Shown here: positions 50,890 to 63,400 of the stretch, in pieces | How positions within the stretch are numbered: the first letter of the stretch is position 1 | How the letters are laid out: each line of letters starts with the position of its first letter | NCBI GenBank assembly: GCA_036897445.1 | Contig: JAYMTL010000007.1 | Coordinates: 1 to 64,000 of the forward strand | Reading direction: 5' to 3' | DNA length: 64,000 nt | From: Pelargonium tetragonum | Taxonomy: Eukaryota > Streptophyta > Magnoliopsida > Geraniales > Geraniaceae | Notes under the pieces: generated by a model | What the model saw: the letters and a program-made list of their open reading frames with translations, nothing else | Database searches by the model: none | Told to the model about the DNA's origin: nothing | Program-made: the position numbers and the translations under genes

Positions 50890-53150
50890 ACCTCTTGTGA
50901 TTCATTATAAATCTAAAAGACAATTACTGATACTAACAAAGTGTTTAGCTTCACAACCTATACTCTATACTCTATACTAGGCGACCCCTTTCTTCGAATC
51001 TCGGCTGTAGGTAGTATTAAATGAAATTGAATTTATGAAAATTTGAGTTGTTCGAGAAAGAGTACCTACCCACCTTCTTAGTTTGTTAAAAAATTTGAGA
51101 TTTTATTAATATAATAAGAAAACCCCTTCGGCCAGTAGCTGACAAAATATCAGCAGTATTTTATCTACTTGCTTGATAAACTTCACGCAAGAGTTTTGAG
51201 ACTCAGATTTTTTATTGTATGTGCACGTTCGTTATTGCTAATTTCCCGCAATTGAAAAACAGGATTATAGCTTCTAACTAACTTTCTTTCCTATTTTGGT
51301 GTTCAATTTAGAAGTCAAGACTGAATTTAGAATATTCAAAGATTAGCATCCTTGCTACTTTATCTGTCTCATGTAGAACACTTACTATATTAAGTACCAA
51401 ACCGCCAAATACAAAGGGTCCTTTTCGAGCGCTTTTTATATAAACTAATCGTTTTTGCGCCAAGTTTTGTGAGGCTACAAAGGGGAACCTTCATTTTGTA
51501 TCTCTCCTTGCCTTAAATTAAATTATAGGGCAAGATCCTGTTAGGCGTTGGCTTTATAACAGAAAAGAGTCTTCCTTACTTTGACTTTTTTTTTGTTTTT
51601 GCTATTGCATATTACGTCATTAATGCGTACAAGATTCTAGTTTATTGCTTACCTGCGTTGAATCTTTAGTCTGCAAATCACTTTAAAAGGGATTTTATTA
51701 AGCTCTTTTCCTAGGCTTAAGGGTGCTCTAAGGTTCGAACTACTCCAATTTCTTTCTATTTAAAAGGAATACATAAGAAAGCTTAAATGAAAGGTATAAT
51801 CACTCTTATTCTTTTATTGTTGAAACGGCAGCTCTTTTTATAAGGAAGAAATAGGAAAGATCTAAGAAAATTTGATGTCAAATAGTTCTCGCCTAACTCA
51901 GTCTTGAAACAAAGGGTATGAGATATTCTAGGTACAAAGAGTAGGGTTTTTGACTTTAGTGCCAAACCTGTTTTATTAATTCTATTTGACAGGATATCCA
52001 TAAGGGAAAAGAGTTTTTTTGATAGAGCAAGGGCTTACTTGAAGTAGCTTTAGCGTTTGTAAGAGTATGGGGGTTTCTCCTCGTATCTTAAAAGGAAGTA
52101 GTAGACAAGATTGGTTTCTTCTTTCTTTGGCTCGAGTTTATTGAGTTCCAAGGATATAGATCTCTTAACTTTCAAGTCAAGTAGAGTTCAGTAGGTTTTG
52201 ACAGGATAGTTGTGGGTAAGTGGGAGTTCCTGAAAAGAGTACAACAGGTGGTAAATAAAAATCAAGGATAAAATAAGTTTACAGGCTGGTGATAGTTGAC
52301 ATTCTGGATAATGGTTTTGTCCGGATTCCTTTTCATTTGTATTTTCTTTTTTTGTAGCTAATCACAGAAACTCTAACAAAAAACAAATATAAATAAGCTA
52401 AGGTTCTGCCCGAGGCAGTAAGCACTTCGACAACTATGCCTTTAGTTTAGTAGTATGAGCTTGACTTTTTAGAAACCTGAGGTTTACCAAATCCCTGAGG
52501 CTATGGGATTACGAGCAAGAAAAGAGCGCACAGGCTCCCCTTTTTTTAACGTGTAAAAATTGGATAGCCTTTCTGGTGTAAGTAAAGGGTTACACTTAAG
52601 GTAGTACTAAGTATGGTCGTCTCTTATTTCAGTTCAATTTCTTTTGAAAAATTTCTATTTTAATAAAAAGCTTTTTGTATTTTTAAGGAGATCCTGTTTC
52701 ATGCCGGAATCCAGAGTCTTTTCAATATCTTTTTTTTGGTGAAAGCTAAAATCCCCGGAGGACTCTTAATGTTCAAAAAAGCCCCCGGTACCCTAAAAAA
52801 GAGTTTACTAGCTTGCTTTACTTATATCGAAAAGAACACTTACGTTATGTAGTTTATTCTGAATTGGGTTTTCCGTTTCTGGTATCTTAAGTTTAATTAA
52901 ATTAGAAAAGTTATCCTTTTGACGCCATGTTTAGAACGCTTTAAAAAGGGGAAATTTCCTTAAAAAAGCTAAATAGGTTGTAAAACAAAAATAAGGTAGT
53001 TGGTAATACTAAATAGAATTTACCTGCGGAAAGTATTTAGCATAATAAAAGTCCTTTTCCGAATTTTTTTAAGTGGGTCTTAAGGAAGAGTTGCTTTCAA
53101 GTTCCCTTGTTCCCACTAAAGCGAGGGGTTTCCCTTTTTAAGGGTTGCTA
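50890..53150. other. gene-empty stretch
   Basis: No gene is recognisable. The longest frame is 72 codons (51783-52001, minus). A perfect three-unit 7-base tandem is at 50958-50978. Near 51725-51745 the word ctaaggttcgaac resembles a T-arm half, but nothing around it supports a tRNA. Confidence 0.5.
50958..50978 (+). repeat. 7-bp tandem repeat, three units
   Basis: ctatact occurs three times without interruption. It is a small minisatellite-like slippage tract. Confidence 0.8.
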
Positions 53151-53202
53151 ATAAGATCTAAATACAGATAGGTACGAAGACTCAGAGAGCTCTCAAGATC
53201 AT

Positions 53203-53300
53203 TACAGAATACAGGTTATAAGATACTGAGTAACATTATAGCTGCAGTTTTATCAAGACAGGTACAGCTTAGAAGAAAGATACGGGCCTAGCTAGGAGAG
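53203..53300 (+). repeat. about 100-bp diverged repeat, copy 2
   Basis: This is the partner of 26667-26763. The shared order of words (tacagaa, ggttataa, tcaaga, gtacagct, ggcctagct) supports common origin. Downstream the copies diverge at once. Confidence 0.55.
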
Positions 53301-53762
53301 TAGTTATATATTTTTACTAAAAGGGGGTATCCAATATTCTTAAACTACACCACTAAACTAAAACTCCAAAGTATTCTATGAACTGGGTTGGCGGTTGGGG
53401 GACTCCTTTTAGTGAAATGAATCCATCAAAGCCTTTTTCTTCGAAGAACTTATACACAAGTAGGGACAGGGGTATAAGACTCAAAAAGAGTAGATTCTAA
53501 CTGCAGGGCTTTCAAAAAATCCAAATACAGAACGCGGTCGATTAAGGACTAGACAAATTCACGCATTAAAACCCTAAAACGGGCTATACAAATAAGGGTT
53601 AGAGGGATTTGACTTGAGTCATAATACTTAACTTAGGCTTTTTATTTCATTTTATCTAAGGCATCCCCGCTTTCCTCAATAATCTTTGTTCGTAGTAAGC
53701 TTAACTTTTTCTAAAGTATAAGGGAGCTACTGTAAAGCTGCTAAGGTTCAACTGGGGAGGAG

Positions 53763-53822
53763 GTAACTAGATTCGAACCTACGCCCTTTTTATTCTTTAC
53801 TGGATTGCACTAACTTTATCGG
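53763..53822 (-). pseudogene. tRNA-Tyr-like relic, second site
   Basis: The minus strand reads ccagtaaagaa, then aaaaagggcgtaggttcgaatc. That resembles the anticodon region (CTGTAAATC) followed by a long variable arm and the T-arm of mitochondrial tRNA-Tyr (CTACGTAGGTTCGAATCC). The 17-base core at 53767-53783 is identical to 7280-7296, including the changed bases just after the T-loop. The two relics may therefore share an already altered ancestor. The acceptor stem is not recognisable. tRNA-Asn is an alternative. Confidence 0.35.
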
Positions 53823-53829
53823 AGTGCGC

Positions 53830-54780
53830 TTCTTTTCCAACTGTAGCATGGCAGAGGGAGGGACTTTTTTTATCTAGTATTTTATAGATAGAACACCCCT
53901 CTACAGCACCCACCAACATCACGAAAACCGAAGACTGACTTTAGACTGAGTGGGTCTTTTTTACTGTACAGTGTGCGATCCACTTATTGTAATAAGATCT
54001 CATCTTTCCTGTAGTTTATACATCTGAGTACTCCCTAAGAAGTTTTCATTTAGTATTTTTTTAGTGCCTCTTACGTCAGTAACTCGAACTTTCTAGACTC
54101 GTTATAAAGAAATGCATGAAAAACCAGGAATTCACTAAAAGCCCTAAATGGGGTACCTGAGATTTTGACAGACCTCCCCTTAGTTTAGTAAAACTTTTTT
54201 TATTAGTTCTTATTTTTTCTATACCTTGCACTGAATAACTAAGTGCCTTACCAATTCAATTTTAGGAAAACCCCGGATCTGATATACAGCTAAAAGTCAA
54301 GCTCATGGAAACAAGTGCCCTAAAACATCTTACGCTTGAGTTACTAAACGTCAAACTGTACTAGAAAAAAGCGCCCCTAGAAACTAAAAACTTTCTAACT
54401 AAAGTAGTTAGAATCTCGTGGAAAAACCTTGGAGTTCATTTCAGTAGCAGTTCGATAACTCTCCCGATACACGGTTGGAGTTTTATAACCTTGAGGTATA
54501 CTAAGGATTTTTCGTATACGCAAATTACCCTAAAAAAGTGAAAAGGGATCCCTTCTAAATTCAATCTCTCTTTTTTCTTTTTATGAATAGGAGTACCCTT
54601 AGGAAAGCCTAATTAAAAAGCCGACAAGTAGTATCTTTTTGGGTTTCTGACTGAAACTTATATGCTAGCCTTTGCATTTCAATTTTCTAAACGGAGTCTT
54701 TCTAAGCTAGGCCCTTTTATATCGACCGGGGAATTTGCTTAGGTAGATAAAATTCGTGTATTTGCTTGCCGAAGAAAAGT
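53830..54780. other. gene-empty stretch
   Basis: Mixed AT-rich sequence with no frame over 60 codons. I see nothing distinctive in it. Confidence 0.5.
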
Positions 54781-55830
54781 AAGATCTTTTGGTTGTTTTA
54801 GTTTATTTAGCTTTGTTTTCTTTCTTATGAGCTTGAGTTGTCTTACTACTTGTACTTTTTGTTGCTATATTCTTCTCAGCCTTGAGTGATTGTACTTGTC
54901 TTCTTGTAGTTATCTGTCTTATTCTCTATAGTATTGTATTGACCCAATGTCTAATAGATAGGTGTAGTTGTTCCTATTTTAGTTTGTATTTGTTTCTTAG
55001 TTTATTATAGGAGGATATACTGAATTATCTTAGTTATTGGATGTACTCTAGCTTGAGGGAAGTTTGATGTGGTGTAAGAGTTTCTTTTTGATAGTACATG
55101 AGACAGCCAACTCACTTCTTGTTCTTTTGTATCTTATTAGTCTTTGTTTTCTGTATTATCTTAGTATACCTTTGCATTAGTAGAGTACTCTTCTTATGTT
55201 TTGGTAGCCCTTTATTGATTGTAGCTATTGTCTTACCTTCGCTCTCTTAGAGTGATTTTTATAAGGTTTCTTCTTCAAATCTGTAGCTTATCGTTAAAGA
55301 AGAAAGGAACTTTAGAAGTATATGAATGAATCTATCTTACCTCCCTGAATCCCTAACCATCTAAGAAAATAGAAAGCTCCTGCTACTCTATACTATTTAA
55401 GTGAACCGACTTGAACCCTCAAGCTTCTTTTCTTTCCAGAGTTGCTTGAACATTTACAAAATATCTCTAATTCCTTTTTCTGTTTCTAGAGTCCTCTAAT
55501 TTCATATTTCATTCACCTCGTCTATATAAGTGATTCTTTGTGTCTATTTGAGAGGGACTTTGGGGAGTTTGATTCTTTTCTGTTATAGGGGTAATCCTAG
55601 CCTTTTCTGGAAGTGGATCTGCTTTATTAGCTAAATTTCGACTTTCTTACTTTTCTGTATAGGGTGATCCTAACCTTTCAGGAACTTGGATGCACTTTAC
55701 TTAGTTCAATTCGGGTATCAAGTTTTATTTGACCAATTTCTCGCCTATTTTCTTGCATCTATTTCTTCAATTTGCTTTCTTTTATTTATAATAGAAGAGA
55801 TTCCCTCTTTGTTAGCTAGGTCAGGAAGTC
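54780..55830. other. T-rich, strand-biased block
   Basis: The + strand is dominated by T with G second (ttgtagtt, cttagttat and similar words recur). No open frame of note is present on either strand. The bias resembles the 47,100-49,070 block. At its right end lies a 75-base tandem duplication, after which the bias turns to purine-rich near 55,830-56,100. Confidence 0.5.
55576..55720 (+). repeat. 75-bp tandem duplication, diverged
   Basis: Unit 1 starts at 55576 and unit 2 at 55651. Aligned words include ttttctgt, ataggg, gatcctaacctt (unit 1: aatcctagcctt), ggaagtggat against ggaacttggat, ctttattagct against ctttacttagtt, and aattt against aattc. By-eye identity is about 75 percent, so the duplication is old. 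No third unit is clear. Confidence 0.65.
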
Positions 55831-55999
55831 AGTAACAAATAGAAAACCAAGAATAAGAAATGAAAAAGCAAAGTCAGTGTACTCTCTGGAACTTAATCCA
55901 AAAGCTTGAAACCCTAAGAGCAAGTCAATAAGAAAATCCCTATCTACCAGCCAAACAGCTACCCAATCTTCTAAGACCCCTTTTCTATTTATTTATCAA

Positions 56000-57300
56000 T
56001 CCAAGAAAACACTGGAGCTAAGACTAGCAAAAGATATACGAAACCGGAAACCTGATAGCAGAGGAAAACAAGAGCAATTTCCCTTCACTTCTAGACGTTA
56101 GAGCTCTCTTGTGCAAAAACTCCCGCTTCTTAGAAGATCCTTCAAGCTCACTTTCTTTCTAGCTTCGAAAATCCTTAATTGTTATACTCTTTCTATCTGG
56201 TGTTCTTTATTCGTGCCTGTCATTTAGAATTCTACGCCCTTTTATCTTAGTTTAGTTTACTGAGGTTTCTACTTGTGGTCTCTTTCCTTCCTTTTTCCTT
56301 TAAATAGGTTCCCTTAAGGTCCTTGTAACAAAGATATTTAGACCCTTGTTCTCTCATTCATTCTATTCTTATTCTCTATATAAGTATTTACTCATAGGTT
56401 TCGCTTGTTCTTTCTTCTTAAGAATGTGCCTTAACTTAAGAAGGGATTCCATTTCAGATCCTAACAAAGGGAGCTAGAAAGCATATCAGAAAAGAGTCCC
56501 CCTAGACTAGAGTATGTTATAAGAGTCAGAGTTTAGATTATCTATCATGAAGAAGAAGATAGTGATAGAGATTCTAGCAGCTAAAAAGACAGACAGAGGA
56601 AAGAAAAGTAGAAACAATTTAGGGTTGCAAGACAGTTCAAATAACAAGGGGTTTTTTACTCATGTTGGATGGGAGGTTTCCGCTATACGTTATATAATAT
56701 ATAAAAAGGGAATTTCTACTGGATAAAGTAACTTTACGGGAATATGCTCCTAAACCTTTAAATAAGATCAGACTTATATGATAAGGAAGGTTCTTCTCCT
56801 TTCAAACCCTTAATTACAAAAACATAAGTACCTCTGTCGTTATATGCCCGGAGGAAGACCTTTACCCTTAGGAAATTCCTAGATTAAGGAACCTCTTTTA
56901 ACTTTAGAATGGTGAATGTAGGTGAAGGAATGAAACTAGAGCTGCTTAAGTAAGAGAAGGGGCACTTATTCAAAGTCTAATTAGGACTCTAAAAAAGGAA
57001 TTAAAAAAAGACTGAGATAAGATTATCCAAAGTAAAACAGAAGGGTGCTCTATTACAAGCATGCACTAAACTATGATTACACTCACAGTCTTATATATTA
57101 TACCAGAACCATATGAATGAAAAGAGGAAACTGAAGCCTGACAGGGTCTAACTGCGGTATTCTGCTAACTCTCGATCGGACAAAGTTTCAGGCTGGATAC
57201 AAGATTCTATTCTTCGGGTACTTTCAATTCAATAAAAGCTAAGAAATTTCAAAGAAAGGCAAACTGCTAAAATTTCGATTTAGAACGTCAACTAGCCGAT
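56000..57300. other. gene-empty stretch
   Basis: Mixed sequence, purine-rich near 56,460-56,640. I see no frame over 60 codons and no structure. Confidence 0.5.
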
Positions 57301-58070
57301 TAAGGGCCCCCCTTGACCTTTCCCCGATTTTGACTTTCTAATTTGAAATTATATACTTTAATCTACTGCTTATTCACTTGTTACTCCTATCGACTTACTT
57401 ACTTTAGAGCTAGACTTTGTATCACTTCTACTCTTTCCTAAAATATGTATCCCCTCTTTCTTTTTATTTAGCTCAGCCTACTAATACAAGTAAACTTGTT
57501 CAACAAGCTCTAACAGTAAAGCCCTATCTCCCTAACCGAGCTTAGCCTGCGTGTCCCTGAGATTCTTAAGCTACTCCTACTAATCCTAATCAAATGGAGA
57601 AAAGACAGAATCTCAAACCAAGGAACAGGCATAACATATAAGAGCAGCTCCTTAAATTGCTTTGAATCAATTCCTACAGTAAAAGCTCATAATTAAAGAA
57701 TACAGATTCATTCAAGGCTACTTTTTCTATCTACAATATCATATATCCTAAGTTTCAGTACTCAGCCAGGCGGTGACCTACTCGACCTATTTCGTCAATC
57801 TTTCTTGCCTTGAGTTCCTTTTATTATAAAACCTCTCGTGCTTCCTTCCTTTAGATCTAGACTCTGTATGCACTATAGGAGTCCAAATTGAAACACTCTA
57901 AACTCAAAAGTTCTACTTTTCGACACCTTTCAATTAGGAAACCTAAAAACTATAGCTGCTGCATCTTCTTATTTACAATACCTCGCCTTCCTTGGCAACG
58001 AGCCCGGCGCTATCTTGCGGCTCTCTTTAATAAATTAAACCTCCCCAAAGCTTGACTTTCTTTAGAACTC

Positions 58071-58136
58071 TTTGACTTGCTCCAATGAAAGCTATAAACT
58101 CGTGAAATAGCGAAGTATACCATACTGAAAAATCCC
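58071..58136. repeat. 67-bp diverged direct repeat, copy 1
   Basis: ttgacttgctccaa, then gctata, tgaaatagc, gtat, ccatact and a tail align without large gaps with 59537-59603. By-eye identity is about 75 to 80 percent, and weaker similarity extends about 20 bases upstream (ctttagaact against ccttaaaact). On the minus strand both copies can be read as an AIS-VYSF-WSKS-like peptide, but in different frames relative to the rest. Coding origin is unproven. Confidence 0.65.
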
Positions 58137-59536
58137 TTGGATTTCCAATGAAATATACCTGGCAAGAAGAATCTTTCAACTCTATATCTATACATCTTGG
58201 CTTGGCTTTACAGAAAATGAAAGACTCTTCAATAAAAACTCAGGAAAAGGGAATGCAAATCAAAGTCAAAAATGCTCCTTTTTATAACCAGAGTATCCTT
58301 TTTTTAGAGTTCGTAACCTGGGTATTCAAACCTTTTAGCACCGGGTTTGGCTATGTTGATTTTGACTCACTTCTTACTCTTATACCTTGCTAAGCTTTGC
58401 TAGACTTTTGTTCAATTTCATACATTCATAAAAAAACTCTCCTTCAACGAAATAGCAACGACTCCATTACTTTGAATCTTTTGTATATTTGACCTATTTA
58501 ATTAATTTAGCATCAAATTTTATTATATCCTTCTCAAATTTGCTGAGCTTGCTTCTTCTGATCTATACCCTTCTTAGATTAGAACCCCTCCTTTTGATCC
58601 CCGAATTCTTAAGACTACCTAATTCCAGTTACTCTCTTTCTAGAGTCTATTGGTATAACTTAAACCCACGCCCTAAAACCGACAAGAAAAGCTCACAATC
58701 TCACTTTAATAGAAACAGCTTCCTTTAGCCTTAATATAAAAGCAGAATAAAAGTAACATACTTTAAGAGGACTCCTTAAATAAAGGCTTCCCAGTCAAAG
58801 CTCATAAACCTTGTTGGGGGTTCAAGCAAACAACACTTACGTTTCTATCTAAAATCTCGTTTATCACCAGTTCAGGTACTTCTTAAGTAGGGTGTATCTT
58901 TGACATTTTTATAGCCCTTTATAGACGATTTTCTTGTACCTATTTTGAAGGACTTCCTTATTTATTAAAGAATCCCCCGAGGTACTCTATAACTATCTTT
59001 GACAGGAAACAAATGACTTGCAAACTTTAGGACAAAAAATCTATTTAGATTTGGAGGAAGACCCAAAAAGTTAGACCAACCTCTCCAAGGGGCAACCTCT
59101 CTACTTCAATGAAAGAAAGAGCAGCTCCTACTTGAATCAAGTACTAAAGCCAAAGCGCTTAAGAAGGAGTCCAACCTCATACCCAGAATGCCAGTTATTC
59201 TCCAGTTTACTGAGTCAGGTGGTATCCTATTTACCTAAATATAGTCAATCTTTCTTAAGGTTTTCCCTATCTACGACTTTACTAGCTAGAGATTTGAAGA
59301 CTCGTACTTATCAGATTGGTTAAAAACCCCTTTCCGTTTATAGAGTCCCCCGGGATAGTTAGCTTCTCGTTACCCTTGACTATATCATTCTTGAATTGCT
59401 TTATAGACAAAAGGGAACGACTTCCTAAAAACTTGTACTCATTTCTTAGAAGCTCCTACGGAAACTCTTTCTGTACAGCTTACCAATGTCTTCCCCTGCA
59501 ATTCAAGTACTAACTACTCCTCCAGATTCCTTAAAA

Positions 59537-59603
59537 CTTGACTTGCTCCAACGAAAACTATACACTTGTGAAATAGCAAGGGTATCCCATACTTCAGAAT
59601 TCC
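59537..59603. repeat. 67-bp diverged direct repeat, copy 2
   Basis: This is the second copy of the repeat at 58071-58136, about 1.47 kb downstream in the same orientation. Confidence 0.65.
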
Positions 59604-60479
59604 TTCTCCAGTTAAGCTAATAGTAAATACAACCCAAAAGAGCTCCCTTCCTCCCGTCTTTACTTTATAAATAAAAGAGAAAGCTTCCTCCCTTTGCGCT
59701 CCTACTATACTATATAACAAACATATAACCTGAAACCGGGATTCTGTCTATTTAAAGTAAAGAGACTGGCTTAGGCTTTGATTATAGAAAAATCTGACCT
59801 CTGACCCATAACTAACTATTGGCCTACGTCACCGCTCGCCTTAGAACTCCCTGGAATATTCAAAGCCGCCCCAGTTACAATCCCACAAAACCTTATAAAC
59901 CTTTCAGACTAAAGCGCTAGCCCGAAACCCTTTCCTTTTTAGTTACAACCAGAACTTTCATGGGCCTGAGAGTGCAAGTGCAATAACACTATAAAGAAAA
60001 AGGTTCTAATTTCATAACCCATAAAGCTTCTCCCTTATAATCACTTAGGAACTAGCTAAAACCCCTTGTGAATTTCGTACCTACTTTACTTCTTAGAAAA
60101 CTAGAATACAGAAAAACCTTTCTTCCCTTAAAACTCTACCGGAACTGTGCTCACCCTTTTCTTTTTAGTACAACCTTCAACACTTTCATACTAATAAAGT
60201 TCCACTTTAGACTCAGAAATCGTAAACCTAAAAAGCACAAGGGAAACCCTCTCTTTTCTGAAGAAATCTCTATACTTAAACTGGGATTCTGCTTTGAAAC
60301 CCTTTTGATTTGAACTGACTTTGTATATTCCGGTGAAAGAGCCTTAGTTCTAATTCTAAAGAAAGAAGGAGGTCGATAAGAAAGAGAGTAAGAAACAAGG
60401 TGAATAATCGGTAAAGAAAGTTTAAAATATAAGGATAAGCAAATAGAAATTTTTACAAGAAAAGAGGTCAAAACTTATG

Positions 60480-63400
60480 AAACTCCTCGAGTCGAGGGGG
60501 AGCCGCACCTCAAATACTTAAGAAGATCCTAATTCGAGCCCCTTTTTGCTTTTTCGCTTTAGTAATGAAATTTCTAAAATCGAAAGAAAGGTATTGTAAA
60601 TACTCTTGACACCTAGGAATTTCGAACCTTTATTTTATAGTTAGTCGGAACCTAAGAAAAATGTTTTGACTATAGGATAGATACTTCTAAAACTTTAAAA
60701 GAGGGCTCCCAGTAGATCTTTTTAGGAGAGAGAAAACTTAATTTATAGATAGGATTTCCGACTTACGGGCTTATAATTTATTTAACACCCAGGAGAGTGG
60801 TTTCTATGCTTTGGATGAAAGCTTGACTCCTCCAGAGTAAGTAAGACATACGCGGACTTTCTTTCGCGCTAGAATCCTGATAGCAAAGCTCGGGAATTTA
60901 ACAAGCAGAAGTCGAATACTCATATACTCATGAAATAAGATACCTTGCTTGGACAGCGGACTCAAAAACTTGAAATCTCAAAAAAGCGTATCCGGGATTT
61001 CAAAGTCTAAATTACAAAAGCTGCTTAGTTCTATTTTAAAAGACACAACACTCGAGTTACTGTGCCTGCCTATAGGCTCCCGGTGTATTCCTAAATCTTC
61101 GAGACTCTAAAGATAGGCTTGCCTTTTTATTTAAAAGCTTAGATAAAGTGCGCTGGATGTATTTCGTAATCCTAAACGAACCTGTTCCTAGGCTTTCAAT
61201 TTTTGTGTTCCCGAAAGCGAAAGCTTGGGCCCCGCCTTTGTAGAACAGCGCAATAAGACAAGCCGAACTCAAGGAAATAGGGCTCGTTTTATATACAAGT
61301 TGTTAGTTTTTTCCAGGTTTCGTTAGAAAAAACGGGGTTGAAAAAGACAGGAACCTTAGATTCACAGAGGCTCCCTGATAAAATGGGGGCTCCTTAGCCT
61401 GATGAGATATGGATAACCTACATTTAGAGCTAATTACTCTAAAATTCTAATAGTATTTAATAAGCTTCCGAACCCCGATTTTGGACAATTTCTATCTAAA
61501 AACGAAGGGACCCTTTTTCTTGATCCAAGAGAGCTTCGATACCTAACCTAAAATAAGGCACCTCTTGTATAAAGCTTCATCCTCCCCAACTAGGAGTTCT
61601 TAACAATACCTTATATCTTCTCTCGACTCTATACTTTGGTAAGGAACGCCTGCAGTTAACTACAAAAACTTCAAAGAATACAAGGGCCCCTTTGCTTGTT
61701 TTTAATGCTTTTTCAGTAACTCCTTTTCCTGGTTATAAGAACCGAGTTTATATCTAAGAAGGTTTAGTACTTCATACTCTTTTTGACTGCCAAAAAAATT
61801 AGACTGATAATAGTATAACCCAAGGAATCCTTATTTTTAAAAAACTATTTTACATGAGTGCTAAAGGTAGAAAAAAAATCTGATATTCCTCTCTAGTGTA
61901 ACTTCAATCCCTTAGTTCTTCTGTTAAAAAATGTCTTCTTTAAGTAAGTACTAATGTTAATGTAAGTTCCTCCTTTTATTTACTTTACTAGGGGGGCTTT
62001 TTGCTTATAAGTTAAATATCTTCAATTTTTATTGACGAAACCTAAATCCAAAATAGGAATGTTTCTTAATCTAGTAGTTTAATATTCATGTTTGGGTGTT
62101 TTCACTCTATGTAGTAGTAAGCCCTTGCTCCTAGAGAAATGACTTTCCCAAAAACTTAGTACTTCTATTTCCTTGCTCTTGAGACATACTCGAGAAATTT
62201 AGAGCCTTATCGTATTGAAACCTTAGCTCCTTTTTGAAAGATTAGAATGAATATAGTAAAAAGAACTAGCTTCTATAAAAAAAGGAGATAGAGTACCTCT
62301 AAGAGTTTTTGTTTCTTATTCTTGTGACTCATACTTTTACGAACGAATAGGATAGAAAAGTCCCGTTCTCTTTTTTAATTAAAGGGTCCCTTTGAACTGT
62401 TGAACTGAATGAAATTCAATATCAATAAAATAAAACCTCATATCGCTGATTTGATGATTAGAATCTTAGGTGTTTAGAATGGCTAAAAAAAGGTGGGTTT
62501 TGAGAAAGATTTAAAGAGCAAATAGAGTTCCTTTTTAAGGGGTTCAGTCTTAAGTTTCAATGTTTGTCACTACCATAGGGATAGGGAGCCCACTCCATTT
62601 TGATTTATAGAGGTGCAAAATGCTGTTATTTCCGAGGCTGTGCCATTAACCAACTTTTTTTTGTGCGCAAAGTAAGAGTTTGTCTTAGAAGAAGTTTTTT
62701 TTACGTGTGAATTCTTTTGTAAACTCCTTTTTGCGTATCTATCTCTTCGACCACTTGTAAAAAACATTTTTGTATATACTAAACTTTTCCTCAAAAAGAC
62801 CTTTCTTTCTGGTCTAGTAAAGGGTTTTCTTATTCGTTTTAATAACTTCTTATTAAGGAAATCCTGCCAGATAAAAGAAACTCTTTCCAGGATTCTTTAT
62901 TCTTTGTGTATTTTAGGGCTTATAAGGAGCCTTCGTCAGGGCTTTTTAGAAATTGAAGTGAATAAGCCAGAAATTCCTGTTATTTGATATTCTTATAGGC
63001 GGCCCTTTACTTAAACAACTTACTCTCTATGCAACTTCTTTACAACAAAAAAGGTTTTCTTACTCTTCTATCCGTTCACTATGTCAGAGCAACTAAAAAA
63101 GGACATGGAGTCCTCTTTCTTACTGGGTTTTGCGGGAATAAAATCTTACTAAGCATTAAAAAGTTATAACCGATTTAGGAATTACCGAAGCTTAAATAAA
63201 AGAAAATTCGTTCGTTTCGACGAAATTTTAAAAGGAGCTCTAATAATCCCGCTCTTGTTATGCTATATGATAAACTAACTTCAGTAAGATTTTTCTAAAT
63301 GAGACAAGAAGATTTAACATAATAGTAGTATAGCTATTTAGGACTTGAGAGCCTCTGATTTTCAACATTAACATATCCGTCAATTACTTACTTTTACTTA

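Larger units (their letters stand above)
57300..60480. other. C/A-leaning block with many short frames
   Basis: The + strand leans to C and A and has somewhat fewer stops than elsewhere. Short frames crowd here on both strands (58010-58195 -, 58148-58393 +, 58489-58728 +, 59132-59323 +, 59316-59513 +, 59514-59720 -, 60068-60313 +, 60151-60471 -, the last 106 codons). They overlap, change frame and match no family I know. The excess fits base composition. The block contains the 67-base repeat at 58071 and 59537. Confidence 0.45.

Noticed and set aside
60151-60471. 106-codon minus frame opposed to an 81-codon frame
   Set aside because: It lies in a C/A-leaning block where stops are rarer on both strands. 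No family resemblance.
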